From the NCBI RefSeq assembly GCF_900094585.1, contig NZ_FMAG01000008.1, positions 62,001 to 126,000 on the forward strand: DNA of 64,000 nucleotides, read 5' to 3'. A model generated the notes under the pieces. That model was not told the origin of the DNA, did no database searches, and saw only the letters and a program-made list of their open reading frames with translations. Shown here in pieces: positions 46,537-54,340 of the stretch (positions are counted from its first letter, which is position 1; every line of letters begins with the position of its first letter). This stretch comes from Martinezella multihospitum. Its GTDB lineage: Bacteria > Pseudomonadota > Alphaproteobacteria > Rhizobiales > Rhizobiaceae. Made by a program: the position numbers and the translations under genes.

Positions 46537-46908
46537 AAGCGGCTTTTTCTAGTGGCCCGAATGACCACGACTGTCCAACGGTCAACTCCTCCATTTCGGA
46601 GCGAAACCATCGTTCAGCGACACATCACGAAGCGGACCGCCCGAGTGCCGGCCGATATTCCCCAGCCAAAGAGACACGCAAATTCGCTCGTTGTTCCGGC
46701 TCGCGGCGAACTTCGATCCGCCTGTGCGTTTGGGGAAATGACGGATCGCATTCCCCCAAACCGCTTCAATGATCATCGAAAGCTTAAGAGCAACTCCCGG
46801 AAAAGCGGAGGAGCTCCAAAGCATGTCGCGCAAAGGTGCTCAGCGGTTTTGCGTCAGCGACATAAGCAAAATCAATAGCTTAGTGAATCTGAAAGATCGC
46901 GACGCGCT
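46537..46908. other. Non-coding gap carrying rhizobial repeat sequence
   Basis: No credible gene; the open frames in it lack codon structure and ribosome sites. Its second half is occupied by the dispersed repeat described at 46816-46912. Confidence 0.5.
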
Positions 46909-46912
46909 TTAA
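46816..46912. repeat. Dispersed rhizobial intergenic repeat
   Basis: The segment contains AAGCATGTCGCGCAAAGGTG, then CAGCGGTTTTGCGTCAGCGA with CATAAGC, and GATCGCGACGCGCTTTA at the end. I recognise this order of motifs from a repeat found many times between genes in Rhizobium and Sinorhizobium genomes. CAGCGGTTTT is also shared with the element at 58535. The family name is not certain. Confidence 0.6.
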
Positions 46913-47211
46913 TTGTTCAAAGCGCCGCCGATAATGGCGCCAAGTGCGAAGGCCGCGGCAGGATACCAAAGACCATCGCTGTGACGACGATAGCCCGGGC
47001 GGCGATCGTGGTAACCTCTGTAGCCGTGATAGTAACCCGAACGGTCCTTGCCCCGATATGGTCCCCATCCAGGGCGTCCCGGTCCCCGCGGCGGCATCTT
47101 GCGATGAACTTCGTCGGGACGATCGCGATGATGACGGGGCCATTCCTGCGCATTGGCAAAGGGCGCTGCCAGCGTTACAGCAGCCATGGCGAGAACAAAG
47201 ATCTTTTTCAT
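46909..47211 (-). CDS. Small secreted His/Arg/Tyr-rich protein, BA14K-like
   Basis: 100 residues. A signal peptide (KKIFVLAMAAVTLAAPFANA) is followed by a basic, Gly/Tyr/His-rich middle (GYYHGYRGYHDRRPGYRRH) and a C-terminal hydrophobic Gly helix (WYPAAAFALGAIIGGAL). This arrangement is common in rhizobial BA14K-type surface proteins, which are membrane-anchored and of unknown function. A GGAAGGAAG site lies before the ATG. The family call is by overall layout rather than by strict motifs. Confidence 0.65.
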   Translation of the reverse strand: MKKIFVLAMAAVTLAAPFANAQEWPRHHRDRPDEVHRKMPPRGPGRPGWGPYRGKDRSGYYHGYRGYHDRRPGYRRHSDGLWYPAAAFALGAIIGGALNN

Positions 47212-47400
47212 TGGGCTTCCTTCCTTTTCATCAGGAAACCTTAGTAATCTTAAGGTGAACAGAACGTTAACGCATTACTACCTTAAATAGCTGATTGCAC
47301 GGAATATCTCCGCGATCCATCCGGCTCGTCGGCCCTGAGAGCATCGTCAAAGTGGGCCGAATATGCGCATGCTTCAACCGAAACGGTGATATGGCAAAAC

Positions 47401-48819
47401 CTAGACGCCGGCCGACTGGCGCAACGGTGTGGCCACTTCCGCATCCCGACGCTTAACTGCCTCGATATCGCGATAGGCATTGGCCGGATGGGTCGCCGGC
47501 AGATAAGGTCCCTCGCCGAAGAGCTTTTCGCGCAGGGTGCCCGGACGATAGGCGGTCGGATACACCCCGCGTTTCTGCAGTTCCGGAACGAGCAGATCGA
47601 CCGCCGCCTCGAAGCTGTCTGGTGTCACCGCATAAGCGAGGTTGAAGCCATCGATGTCTGTCTCTTCGACCCATTCCTGCAGGATGTCGGCGATAGTCGA
47701 GGGTGAGCCGACAAAGACCGGCCCGGTGCCGCCGATCCCACCCCATTTGGCGAGCTCCTCGACCGTCCAGACTCGGTCTTTGCCGCCGAAATGCTCGATC
47801 ATCGAGACGATGGCATTGGTCTCGACCTTCTTCAATTCGTCGGTCGGCGCATATTGGCCGAAGTCGATGCCGCTCCAGCCGGACATGAATACGAGCGAGC
47901 CGTCATAGGACGCGTAGCTCTGATACTCCTCGAAAAGCTGCTGGGCCTTTGCGTCGGTCTCCGCGATGATCAGCGTCGTGAGGTTATAGATCAGCATCTT
48001 CCGCGGATCGCGGCCAGCCGCCGCAGCCCTCTGCCTGATATCGGCGACGTAGGCGCGCAGCAGGTTTTTCGTCGGAGCCGCGACGAATACGCATTCGGCA
48101 TGGCCGGCAGCAAAGGCCTTGCCAGGCCCGGATGCACCTGCCTGATAAAGCACCGGCGTCCGCTGCGGCGACGGCTCACAGAGATGGTAGCCCGGAACGT
48201 CGAAATACTTGCCCTTGTGGCCGATCTCGTGAACCTTGGTGGGATCGGTGAAAATGCCGCGCTCGGCATCGCGCAGCACGGCGCCCTCCTCCCAGCTTCC
48301 TTCGAAAAGCTTGTAGAGAACCTCCACATATTCAGCGGCGATCTCATAACGGTTGTCATGGGTCTTCAAGCCACCTTGACTGATGTTCTTGGCGCCACTC
48401 TCGAGATAGGAGGTCACGATATTCCAGCCGATACGGCCCTTGGTGTGGTGATCGGCGGTCGCGAGCCGACGAGCAAACGTATAGGGATGCTCGAAGGACG
48501 TGGAGGCGGTTATTCCTATGCCGAGATGTTCGGTCGCAAGCGCGATCGGCGCCGCAAGCTGGATCGGATCATTGACCGGTATCTGCGCGGCCTGCTCGAT
48601 CGCATGATAGTTCGAGCCCTTGTAGACATCGTAGTAGCCGATGACGTCGGCGATGAATATGCCGTCGAAAATGCCGCGTTCCAGCGTCCGCGCCAGATCC
48701 TGCCAATAGTCCAAATCCTTGTATTTCCACGACTTGTCGCGCGGATGCCTCCATAGCCCGGGAGACTGATGCGCGACGCAATTCATGTCGAACGCGTTGA
48801 ATCGAATATACCTTGTCAT
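47401..48819 (-). CDS. NtaA/DmoA-family FMN-dependent monooxygenase
   Basis: 472 residues of the bacterial luciferase-like family, NtaA/SnaA/DszA branch. Key segments are IRFNAFDMNCVAHQSPGLWR at the start, FDGIFIADVIGYYDVYKGS, TASTSFEHPYTFARRLATAD, GRIGWNIVTSY and VLYQAGASGPGKAFAAGHAE. Members use FMNH2 and oxygen to split nitrilotriacetate, dimethyl sulphide, dibenzothiophene sulphone and similar compounds, with a separate flavin reductase. No reductase lies next to it. It stands alone on the minus strand, so the substrate is open. Confidence 0.88.
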   Translation of the reverse strand: MTRYIRFNAFDMNCVAHQSPGLWRHPRDKSWKYKDLDYWQDLARTLERGIFDGIFIADVIGYYDVYKGSNYHAIEQAAQIPVNDPIQLAAPIALATEHLGIGITASTSFEHPYTFARRLATADHHTKGRIGWNIVTSYLESGAKNISQGGLKTHDNRYEIAAEYVEVLYKLFEGSWEEGAVLRDAERGIFTDPTKVHEIGHKGKYFDVPGYHLCEPSPQRTPVLYQAGASGPGKAFAAGHAECVFVAAPTKNLLRAYVADIRQRAAAAGRDPRKMLIYNLTTLIIAETDAKAQQLFEEYQSYASYDGSLVFMSGWSGIDFGQYAPTDELKKVETNAIVSMIEHFGGKDRVWTVEELAKWGGIGGTGPVFVGSPSTIADILQEWVEETDIDGFNLAYAVTPDSFEAAVDLLVPELQKRGVYPTAYRPGTLREKLFGEGPYLPATHPANAYRDIEAVKRRDAEVATPLRQSAGV

Positions 48820-48984
48820 GTCAGCTCCGGACGAATTAGACCGGCGCTCAAGCTAGGGGTGGCAATGCTATTCGAAAAGTAATTGCATAATGTCTATATA
48901 CTCTATGGAGAAATATTTTTCTCCGCCGCTCGCCGGCAAATCGCTATTCGATGCTTGGATTGGCGAGCGATTGGCAGGCTCGAT

Positions 48985-49938
48985 CTAAAGAGCAGCGTTG
49001 TATGCAGACCATGTCGGTGGCGCAATCCGGAAGCCATTCTTCCCCGACGACTTCGCTTCGTACAAGCCACGATCCGCTTTCGCAAATATGTCCTTGGACG
49101 AATGGCCGGGCACGATTATCGCCGCGCCAACGGAGGTTGCGATGCGAATGGTCTTCGCCGGCGTGGAGACGGTCCAGTTCAATCCCCTGACAACACGATC
49201 GGCAATTTTTGCAAGATGCTCGATCGAGAGGCATTCGTGGATGACGGCAAACTCGTCACCGCCAATTCGCGCCACCATGTTGGCCTTGGGGACCGCGCGC
49301 GAAAGCCTGCGCCCTGCCGCTTTGAGACAATCATCCCCCGCCTGATGCCCGAGAGTATCGTTCACGGATTTGAAGCCGTCGAGATCCACCAGCAGGAGCG
49401 CTCTGCCGGTGCGGCCCTCGGCTGCACATATTTCGTTGAAGAACGTTTCAAATCTGGTGCGGGACGTCAGCCCGGTGAGCATATCATATTCGGCCAGTTG
49501 ACGAAGCTGCTCGACCATCGTCTTCTCGGCGGTGACATCCTGTTTCATCCCGAAAATTCTGGTCGCAGCTCCGTTCGCGAACTCGACACAGGCGGTTATT
49601 CTGATCCACCGATGATTACCCCTTGCAGTAATGATCTGCGCATCCAGGCTGAAGCCCTCGCCGGTGCGAATTGCTTTCTCGCGCACCTCATCGAGACGTC
49701 TTCTCGTTTCCGGGGTATAAAGTTTAAGGATCTCCTCCCTCGTCAGCGGCGTTTGCGGCGCGAGATCAAAGAGCTCATAGACCATATCCGTCCAGCTGAG
49801 CGTCTGGTCGGGGAGGCTGCATTCCCATACCCCAATGCGAGCTGCCTTGAACGATCGATCAAACAATTCACGCAAATGCAGGAACTCGCGGGAGCCGATT
49901 GCCTGTGGATCGAGTATCGCATTTCCATCGCAAGACAC
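48985..49938 (-). CDS. PAS-GGDEF diguanylate cyclase
   Basis: 317 residues starting with GTG. A PAS domain (about 30-145: KAARIGVWECSLPDQTLSWT, RWIRITACVEF, RIFGMKQDVTAEK) is joined by a short helix to a GGDEF domain (about 155-310). The active site RIGGDEFAV is intact, so cyclic di-GMP synthesis is likely. The RxxD product-inhibition site normally found just before the active site is missing (PKAN in that place), suggesting no feedback control. No membrane segment is seen, so it is a soluble sensor of an unknown signal. Confidence 0.88.
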   Translation of the reverse strand: MSCDGNAILDPQAIGSREFLHLRELFDRSFKAARIGVWECSLPDQTLSWTDMVYELFDLAPQTPLTREEILKLYTPETRRRLDEVREKAIRTGEGFSLDAQIITARGNHRWIRITACVEFANGAATRIFGMKQDVTAEKTMVEQLRQLAEYDMLTGLTSRTRFETFFNEICAAEGRTGRALLLVDLDGFKSVNDTLGHQAGDDCLKAAGRRLSRAVPKANMVARIGGDEFAVIHECLSIEHLAKIADRVVRGLNWTVSTPAKTIRIATSVGAAIIVPGHSSKDIFAKADRGLYEAKSSGKNGFRIAPPTWSAYNAAL

Positions 49939-50281
49939 TGGAGGCCCTCACCAGCTGATCGAAAGACTATCCCGGCTTTATTGCCGGCAATCTTTCCCGG
50001 TGGAATATTGCATGGATTGTTTGCATTTTGGTTTCTAAAAACACGAGCGCTGCGATTATTGCCGATATCAACAGCCCTCCTTTGCGACCGAGCCACTGAA
50101 GACGGGTTATTTCAAGCGGCAGACGTGTTGGCGAATGCATGAAGCAACCGACGGGCGCAGCTCGACGATGAGCTTCATCGGCCGTCAGCCAGTCGAATGG
50201 CCGCAGCGTGCCTTACGCGAAAATGAGTCTCGGCAGTCAGAACGGGTATTTATCCCAAATCCGATACGAGCGACTTCCTGC
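49939..50281. other. Intergenic gap, nothing recognised
   Basis: No gene, repeat or strong hairpin could be supported. The part next to 49939 should contain the promoter of the diguanylate cyclase gene. Confidence 0.4.
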
Positions 50282-50812
50282 TCATACCTGGCCGATGCCA
50301 CTCAGCCCGATCAACGCGCCAACGCCCAGAACCACGAGCGGATGAACGCGCGTCGTCGAAAGAACAAGTGCGCCGGCTGCCGCTATGGCCGCCAGAATCC
50401 AGCCCTGAGTTGATGCCTCGGTGATGACGGCCGCGCTGGCGGTGACGAGCCCGGCGGTCATCGGCACCAGCCCGGCCTGGACGATCCTTCGCCACGGCCT
50501 GTCCTTGAAGCGGTTCCAGAGATGGAGCACCAGATAGGTCAGTACCGAAGAAGGCCCAAACTTTGCCACCGAAGTCACCAGCACTCCAGCCCATCCTGCA
50601 ACATGCCAGCCGACCAGAGGCACGACCATCAGGTTCGGGCCGGGAGCTGCCTGCGCCAACGCGAACAGCGCACCGAATTGCTGCGCCGTCATCCAATGCT
50701 GCACGTCGACGACCTGCCGGTGCATTTCCGGGAGGATGGAATTGCCGCCGCCGAAGGCCAGCAGCGAAAGCTGGGTGAAGATGATTGCGAGAGCGAGCAG
50801 GGTCGAGGTCAT
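50282..50812 (-). CDS. Chromate transporter-like protein, ChrA half (second gene of pair)
   Basis: 176 residues with about six membrane segments. The ChrA signature of the domain is seen in FTQLSLLAFGGGNSILPEMH and ALAQAAPGPNLMVVPLVGWH. The protein is one CHR domain, half the size of two-domain ChrA. Its start overlaps the stop of the preceding half by 4 nt, so the two halves are made together and probably form a heterodimer. Family members export chromate, but many single-domain pairs have unproven substrates. Confidence 0.88.
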   Translation of the reverse strand: MTSTLLALAIIFTQLSLLAFGGGNSILPEMHRQVVDVQHWMTAQQFGALFALAQAAPGPNLMVVPLVGWHVAGWAGVLVTSVAKFGPSSVLTYLVLHLWNRFKDRPWRRIVQAGLVPMTAGLVTASAAVITEASTQGWILAAIAAAGALVLSTTRVHPLVVLGVGALIGLSGIGQV

Positions 50813-51375
50813 GGTTCAAGCTTCCAGGTGGCGATAATGCTGAGAGGTGCCAGAACCAGCATGGTCGGCAGCAGGGGCAATCCGACGATGGCGATGGCAG
50901 CAAAGCAAATGGCGGCAATGACCAAGGCGACAGGCCTGCGGCGCAACGGCAGGACGATCTTGACGGCCATCGAGATCAACAGACCGGCTGCGGCCGCGGC
51001 AAGACCGGCAAACATGTGCTGGATGCGCGGATCGCTGTTGAACTGATCGTAAATGACGCCGAGACCGATGACGATCGCCGTCGGCGCGACAATCAGGCCG
51101 AGAAGAGCTGAAAAAGCGCCCGCCACGCCCTGAAATTTCGAGCCGATCGCAACCGACATATTGATGATATTACCGCCTGGCAGGAACTGACAGAGCCCGA
51201 GGAGCTCGGTGAATTCCTCCCCGGTCAGCCACCTGCGATCCTCGACCACCATGCGGCGCGCGAGCGGCAAGACCCCGCCGAAACCGATGAGGCCGAGCTT
51301 GAAAAAACCGAAGAAGAGTTCGGCGACGGTTGGCTCTTCGCGTTGAACGGTGCTGTGAGGGGAAATGGCGTCCAT
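50809..51375 (-). CDS. Chromate transporter-like protein, ChrA half (first gene of pair)
   Basis: About 188 residues from the ATG at 51375, which has AGG 8 nt upstream; earlier in-frame ATGs at 51396 and 51426 are alternatives. CHR-domain features are FFGFFKLGLIGFGGVLPLAR and ELLGLCQFLPGGNIINMSVA, where the usual PGP motif reads PGGN. About six membrane segments follow. The gene is divergent from a LysR regulator with a perfect inverted repeat in the gap. Confidence 0.87.
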   Translation of the reverse strand: MDAISPHSTVQREEPTVAELFFGFFKLGLIGFGGVLPLARRMVVEDRRWLTGEEFTELLGLCQFLPGGNIINMSVAIGSKFQGVAGAFSALLGLIVAPTAIVIGLGVIYDQFNSDPRIQHMFAGLAAAAAGLLISMAVKIVLPLRRRPVALVIAAICFAAIAIVGLPLLPTMLVLAPLSIIATWKLEP

Positions 51376-51439
51376 ATCTTGGCCTATGTGCTTCATGTCG
51401 AACAAGACGGCAAAATAGGCTTTCATCGACCATGCGTCC

Positions 51440-51469
51440 AATATATGGATTAATGAGTATCCATATATT
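51440..51469. promoter_or_regulatory. Perfect inverted repeat, candidate LysR operator
   Basis: AATATATGGAT and ATCCATATATT are exact 11-bp inverted arms around 8 bp (TAATGAGT). The site lies between the chrA-like gene and the divergent LysR gene, ending 11 bp before the chosen LysR start. Position and symmetry fit an autoregulatory operator. It also argues against the upstream TTG at 51469 as start codon. Confidence 0.7.
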
Positions 51470-51480
51470 TGAGATATGCC

Positions 51481-52407
51481 ATGATCGAGCTTCGACATCT
51501 TCGCTATGCCGTAACCGTCGCCGACGAGGGCCATATGACCCGCGCTGCGGAAAGGCTCGGCATCCAGCAGCCGCCGCTCAGCCAGCAGATAGCCAAGCTG
51601 GAGGCGACCGTCGGAGCCTCGCTCTTCAGGCGTCTGCCGAGAGGCGTCGAGCTGACGGATGCCGGGCAGACCTTCGTGGAGAGGGCAAGGACTATCCTGC
51701 ATGAGGTCGATCTTGCAATAGAGGCAACGAGACGCAATGCCCGCGGAGAGGAGGGAAGCCTCGCCATCGGCTTTACCAGTTCGGCTGCATTTCATCCTCT
51801 CGTCACCTCGGCCGTCCGCTCGCTTGGCGAGATGTCACCGGATATTGCGCTAAAGCTTGAGGAAGCCAGTACGCCCGATCTGATCGCCATGCTGCATTCC
51901 GGGCTTCTGGATGTCGCGTTCGTGCGCTCTCCCGTTGCACAGTCGAGCGGGCTGATAATTTCCCGAATTCTCGATGAAGAAATGCTGGTCGCTCTTCCCG
52001 ATCGTCATCCGATCGCGATAGCGAAGGGCGAAAAGCCTCGACCCATTCGATTGTCAGAACTCGCGAACGAAGCCTTCATCCTCTACCGGCGCCCATCAGG
52101 CCCCGGACTATATGACGGCATCATAGCCGCCTGCCTTGCCGCGGGTTTCAGCCCGAAAATACGGCATGAAGCTCCCCGATTGCTGTCAACGCTCAGCCTG
52201 GTTGCCGCCGGGCTCGGAATTTCGATCATTCCAGGATCGATTGCCCGGCTGGAGACGAACGGCATCGCCTATCTGAGGCTTGCCCCTCACACCAACCTCA
52301 TAGCGCCCCTTTATCTCGCGCAGCGCGATGAACAACCAAGTGGCGCGCTTCGGCTGTTTGCCGACATCGTCCATCGGGAGAAAGTGTCGTTGAAATACAG
52401 CCCATGA
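51481..52407 (+). CDS. LysR-family regulator of the chromate-transporter-like pair
   Basis: 308 residues from the ATG at 51481 (MIELRHLRYAVTVADEGHMT), the usual LysR opening. The HTH continues with QPPLSQQIAKLEATVGASLF, and the effector domain has EGSLAIGFTSSAAFHPLVTS and a C-terminal LVAAGLGISIIPGSIARLE. The TTG 12 nt upstream overlaps the palindrome and is rejected. The gene is divergent from the transporter pair, its probable target. Confidence 0.88.
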   Translation: MIELRHLRYAVTVADEGHMTRAAERLGIQQPPLSQQIAKLEATVGASLFRRLPRGVELTDAGQTFVERARTILHEVDLAIEATRRNARGEEGSLAIGFTSSAAFHPLVTSAVRSLGEMSPDIALKLEEASTPDLIAMLHSGLLDVAFVRSPVAQSSGLIISRILDEEMLVALPDRHPIAIAKGEKPRPIRLSELANEAFILYRRPSGPGLYDGIIAACLAAGFSPKIRHEAPRLLSTLSLVAAGLGISIIPGSIARLETNGIAYLRLAPHTNLIAPLYLAQRDEQPSGALRLFADIVHREKVSLKYSP

Positions 52408-52616
52408 GCCGGCTATCCCATTCGCGAGCAAAGATTGGGCAGCGCGTACGCAATGCGCGAACTTCGCGCCATGTTCTCGAGCTGGAAGAATCGCTGATGC
52501 TGAAATGGCAATAAAATCGGGTTGCACCGAAAACAAAACGAATGCGATATGCCGCGCGTAACCCTGTCGTTGTGAATGCCTTCAACTCTGCCTATTTGAA
52601 CCATGAGGACACCGGA

Positions 52617-53495
52617 ATGAATTCGATGCGGCGCGGCATTCTTGCGTTCTTCGGCAGTCTCATTGCGGATAGACCGTCTCCCAGCTGGGCTTCGAGCCAA
52701 CCATCGGCGTTTGCAGCCTCCCGTTCCAGCTATAAACCGCGTCATGTGCTCTGCTTTCTCGGCGAAGAGAATGGCCTTGCGGCGCTCCTGCAGAATGCCC
52801 GTGCCGCCATCGCTCAATTCGGCGATGGTTTCACCGCCGATGAAGACGGTTCGCAGAATGAGCCGGACGACCGCATGGTCCGTTCGTTCAATATCTGCTG
52901 GGACCGTGTGAACCCCGATGCCTATCAGGAGGCAGACGAAGATGCCGTCGCCACGCATGGATCCGTCCTTTATGTGCTCAGCCCGCCCATGACGGCCGAA
53001 ACAGCCGTTGCGACATCGGCGAAGGCCCTGATGTTCGTGCAATACATGTTCGATCGCGGGGCGATCGCCGCAAAGGGCGAGACCGCAGGCGTGGCCCACG
53101 GCGTACGGCGATGGAAAGAGCTCTCCGAGCAGGCGCGTAGCGCATCGGATTCCCGTGATTTGCTGGCACTTGCCAAAACCTGCCGCCTCGCCTTTGCGCG
53201 CCGGCCCATCGGCGACGATGCCGAGGGCATGGCAAGCGTCGGGAATCATCTGGTCGGATTGCCCGACATACTCGTTACCTTTATCCGGAAGGACGATCAG
53301 CAGCCGTCGACCAATGATGAGCAGCTTGCTATCGCCGCCTTGATTGACGAGATCGGCGATCAAATGGCACGGGAGGGTGTTGACGCGGCAGTAGCGGCTC
53401 GTCACGCCACCCTATCCGACGACACCCGCTATGACGAAGATGAGTATAAGTTCAATCCGTTCGGGGTCGTGACCATTCGCGACAAGAAACTCTGA
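52617..53495 (+). CDS. Uncharacterised protein, possibly DUF4261-like
   Basis: 292 residues from the ATG at 52617, with GAGG 8 nt upstream; the upstream ATG at 52542 lacks a site. After a short, low-complexity N-terminus the body starts RHVLCFLGEENGLAALLQNA. The middle MFVQYMFDRGAIAAKGETAG and the late GMASVGNHLVGLPDILVTF resemble the layout of DUF4261 proteins (GAxAVYWG, then GMxxFGLPD), but the match is loose. It is soluble and acidic. It stands alone; no function is assigned. Confidence 0.7.
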   Translation: MNSMRRGILAFFGSLIADRPSPSWASSQPSAFAASRSSYKPRHVLCFLGEENGLAALLQNARAAIAQFGDGFTADEDGSQNEPDDRMVRSFNICWDRVNPDAYQEADEDAVATHGSVLYVLSPPMTAETAVATSAKALMFVQYMFDRGAIAAKGETAGVAHGVRRWKELSEQARSASDSRDLLALAKTCRLAFARRPIGDDAEGMASVGNHLVGLPDILVTFIRKDDQQPSTNDEQLAIAALIDEIGDQMAREGVDAAVAARHATLSDDTRYDEDEYKFNPFGVVTIRDKKL

Positions 53496-53559
53496 TGGCA
53501 GCCGCTCCGTCAATGTGACAGTAGCGGCGCCTCATTCAAGACAGAGGGATACAAGCAGC

Positions 53560-54300
53560 CTAGAAGCTTAGCGTTGCGTCCTTCCAGAGACGAAATCCCC
53601 CAAGGAAGGCATTTTCGTTCTCGCCGACACGGCAACCGGGCGGCAGTTCCTTGAGCTTTTCGGCATTGCCGCCGCCGATGACGATTTCATGCGGCAACAA
53701 CGCTGCCCGCAACCTTTCCACGATCTCCTCGACCGACTGGCGCCATTTTTTCTTGCCGTATTTTTCAAGTCCGCGTTCGCCGATAAAATCTTCGAAAGTG
53801 TCGCGCTTCTTGTAGGGCAGGTGGGCGAGTTCCATGGGCAGGCAGACATGATTGGCGATCATAGCTGAACCCAGCCCGGTGCCGAGGCCGATAAACAGCA
53901 TGTTGCCGTTCTTATAGTTGCCGATTGCCTGCATCACGGCGTCATTGACGAGCCTGACCGGCTTTCCGAAGGCGGAAGAAAAATCGAAATCCTGCCAGCC
54001 AGGTCCGAGATTGTGCGGCTCCGCGGCCGGTCTGTTGTTCGAAACCGGACCTGGATATCCCATGCCGATAACGTCGTATTGCCAATCGCTCGTTAGCTTC
54101 TTGACGGCCTGAACCATCTCCTTTGCCGACATGGCTGGACCGGAGGCAGCCGCTCGGCGCTCACCGCCGGAACTGAGACGCATCTTTACATGCGAACCGC
54201 CGAGATCGATCGCCAAAACGACGAGATCCTCCGTCGCAGCCGGGGCCGCGGTTTTCTTCGATTTTGTGCTTGCTTTGCGGCTCTCTGTTACCTGGCTCAT
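53560..54300 (-). CDS. ROK-family glucokinase, polyphosphate-glucokinase type
   Basis: About 246 residues from the ATG at 54300, preceded by GGAGGG 12 nt away; the ATG at 54339 is an alternative. After a Lys/Ala-rich start the kinase begins VVLAIDLGGSHVKMRLSSGG (phosphate-1), with GMGYPGPVSNNRP, RLVNDAVMQAIGNYKNGNML and FIGLGTGLGSAMI (sugar and phosphate-2 motifs). This matches PpgK-like ROK kinases, which use polyphosphate or ATP to phosphorylate glucose. It follows the glucoamylase by about 40 nt, so glucose released there would be its substrate. Confidence 0.85.
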   Translation of the reverse strand: MSQVTESRKASTKSKKTAAPAATEDLVVLAIDLGGSHVKMRLSSGGERRAAASGPAMSAKEMVQAVKKLTSDWQYDVIGMGYPGPVSNNRPAAEPHNLGPGWQDFDFSSAFGKPVRLVNDAVMQAIGNYKNGNMLFIGLGTGLGSAMIANHVCLPMELAHLPYKKRDTFEDFIGERGLEKYGKKKWRQSVEEIVERLRAALLPHEIVIGGGNAEKLKELPPGCRVGENENAFLGGFRLWKDATLSF

Positions 54301-54340
54301 CTTCGTCCACACCCTCCATCCGTGACCGGCACTATTCATG

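Noticed and set aside
48883..50142. 419-codon plus-strand frame over the diguanylate cyclase gene
   Set aside because: It is the mirror of the intact PAS-GGDEF gene and has no domain of its own.
52413..53405. 330-codon frame antisense to the unassigned protein
   Set aside because: The plus-strand frame has a ribosome site and better protein character; the antisense frame lacks both.
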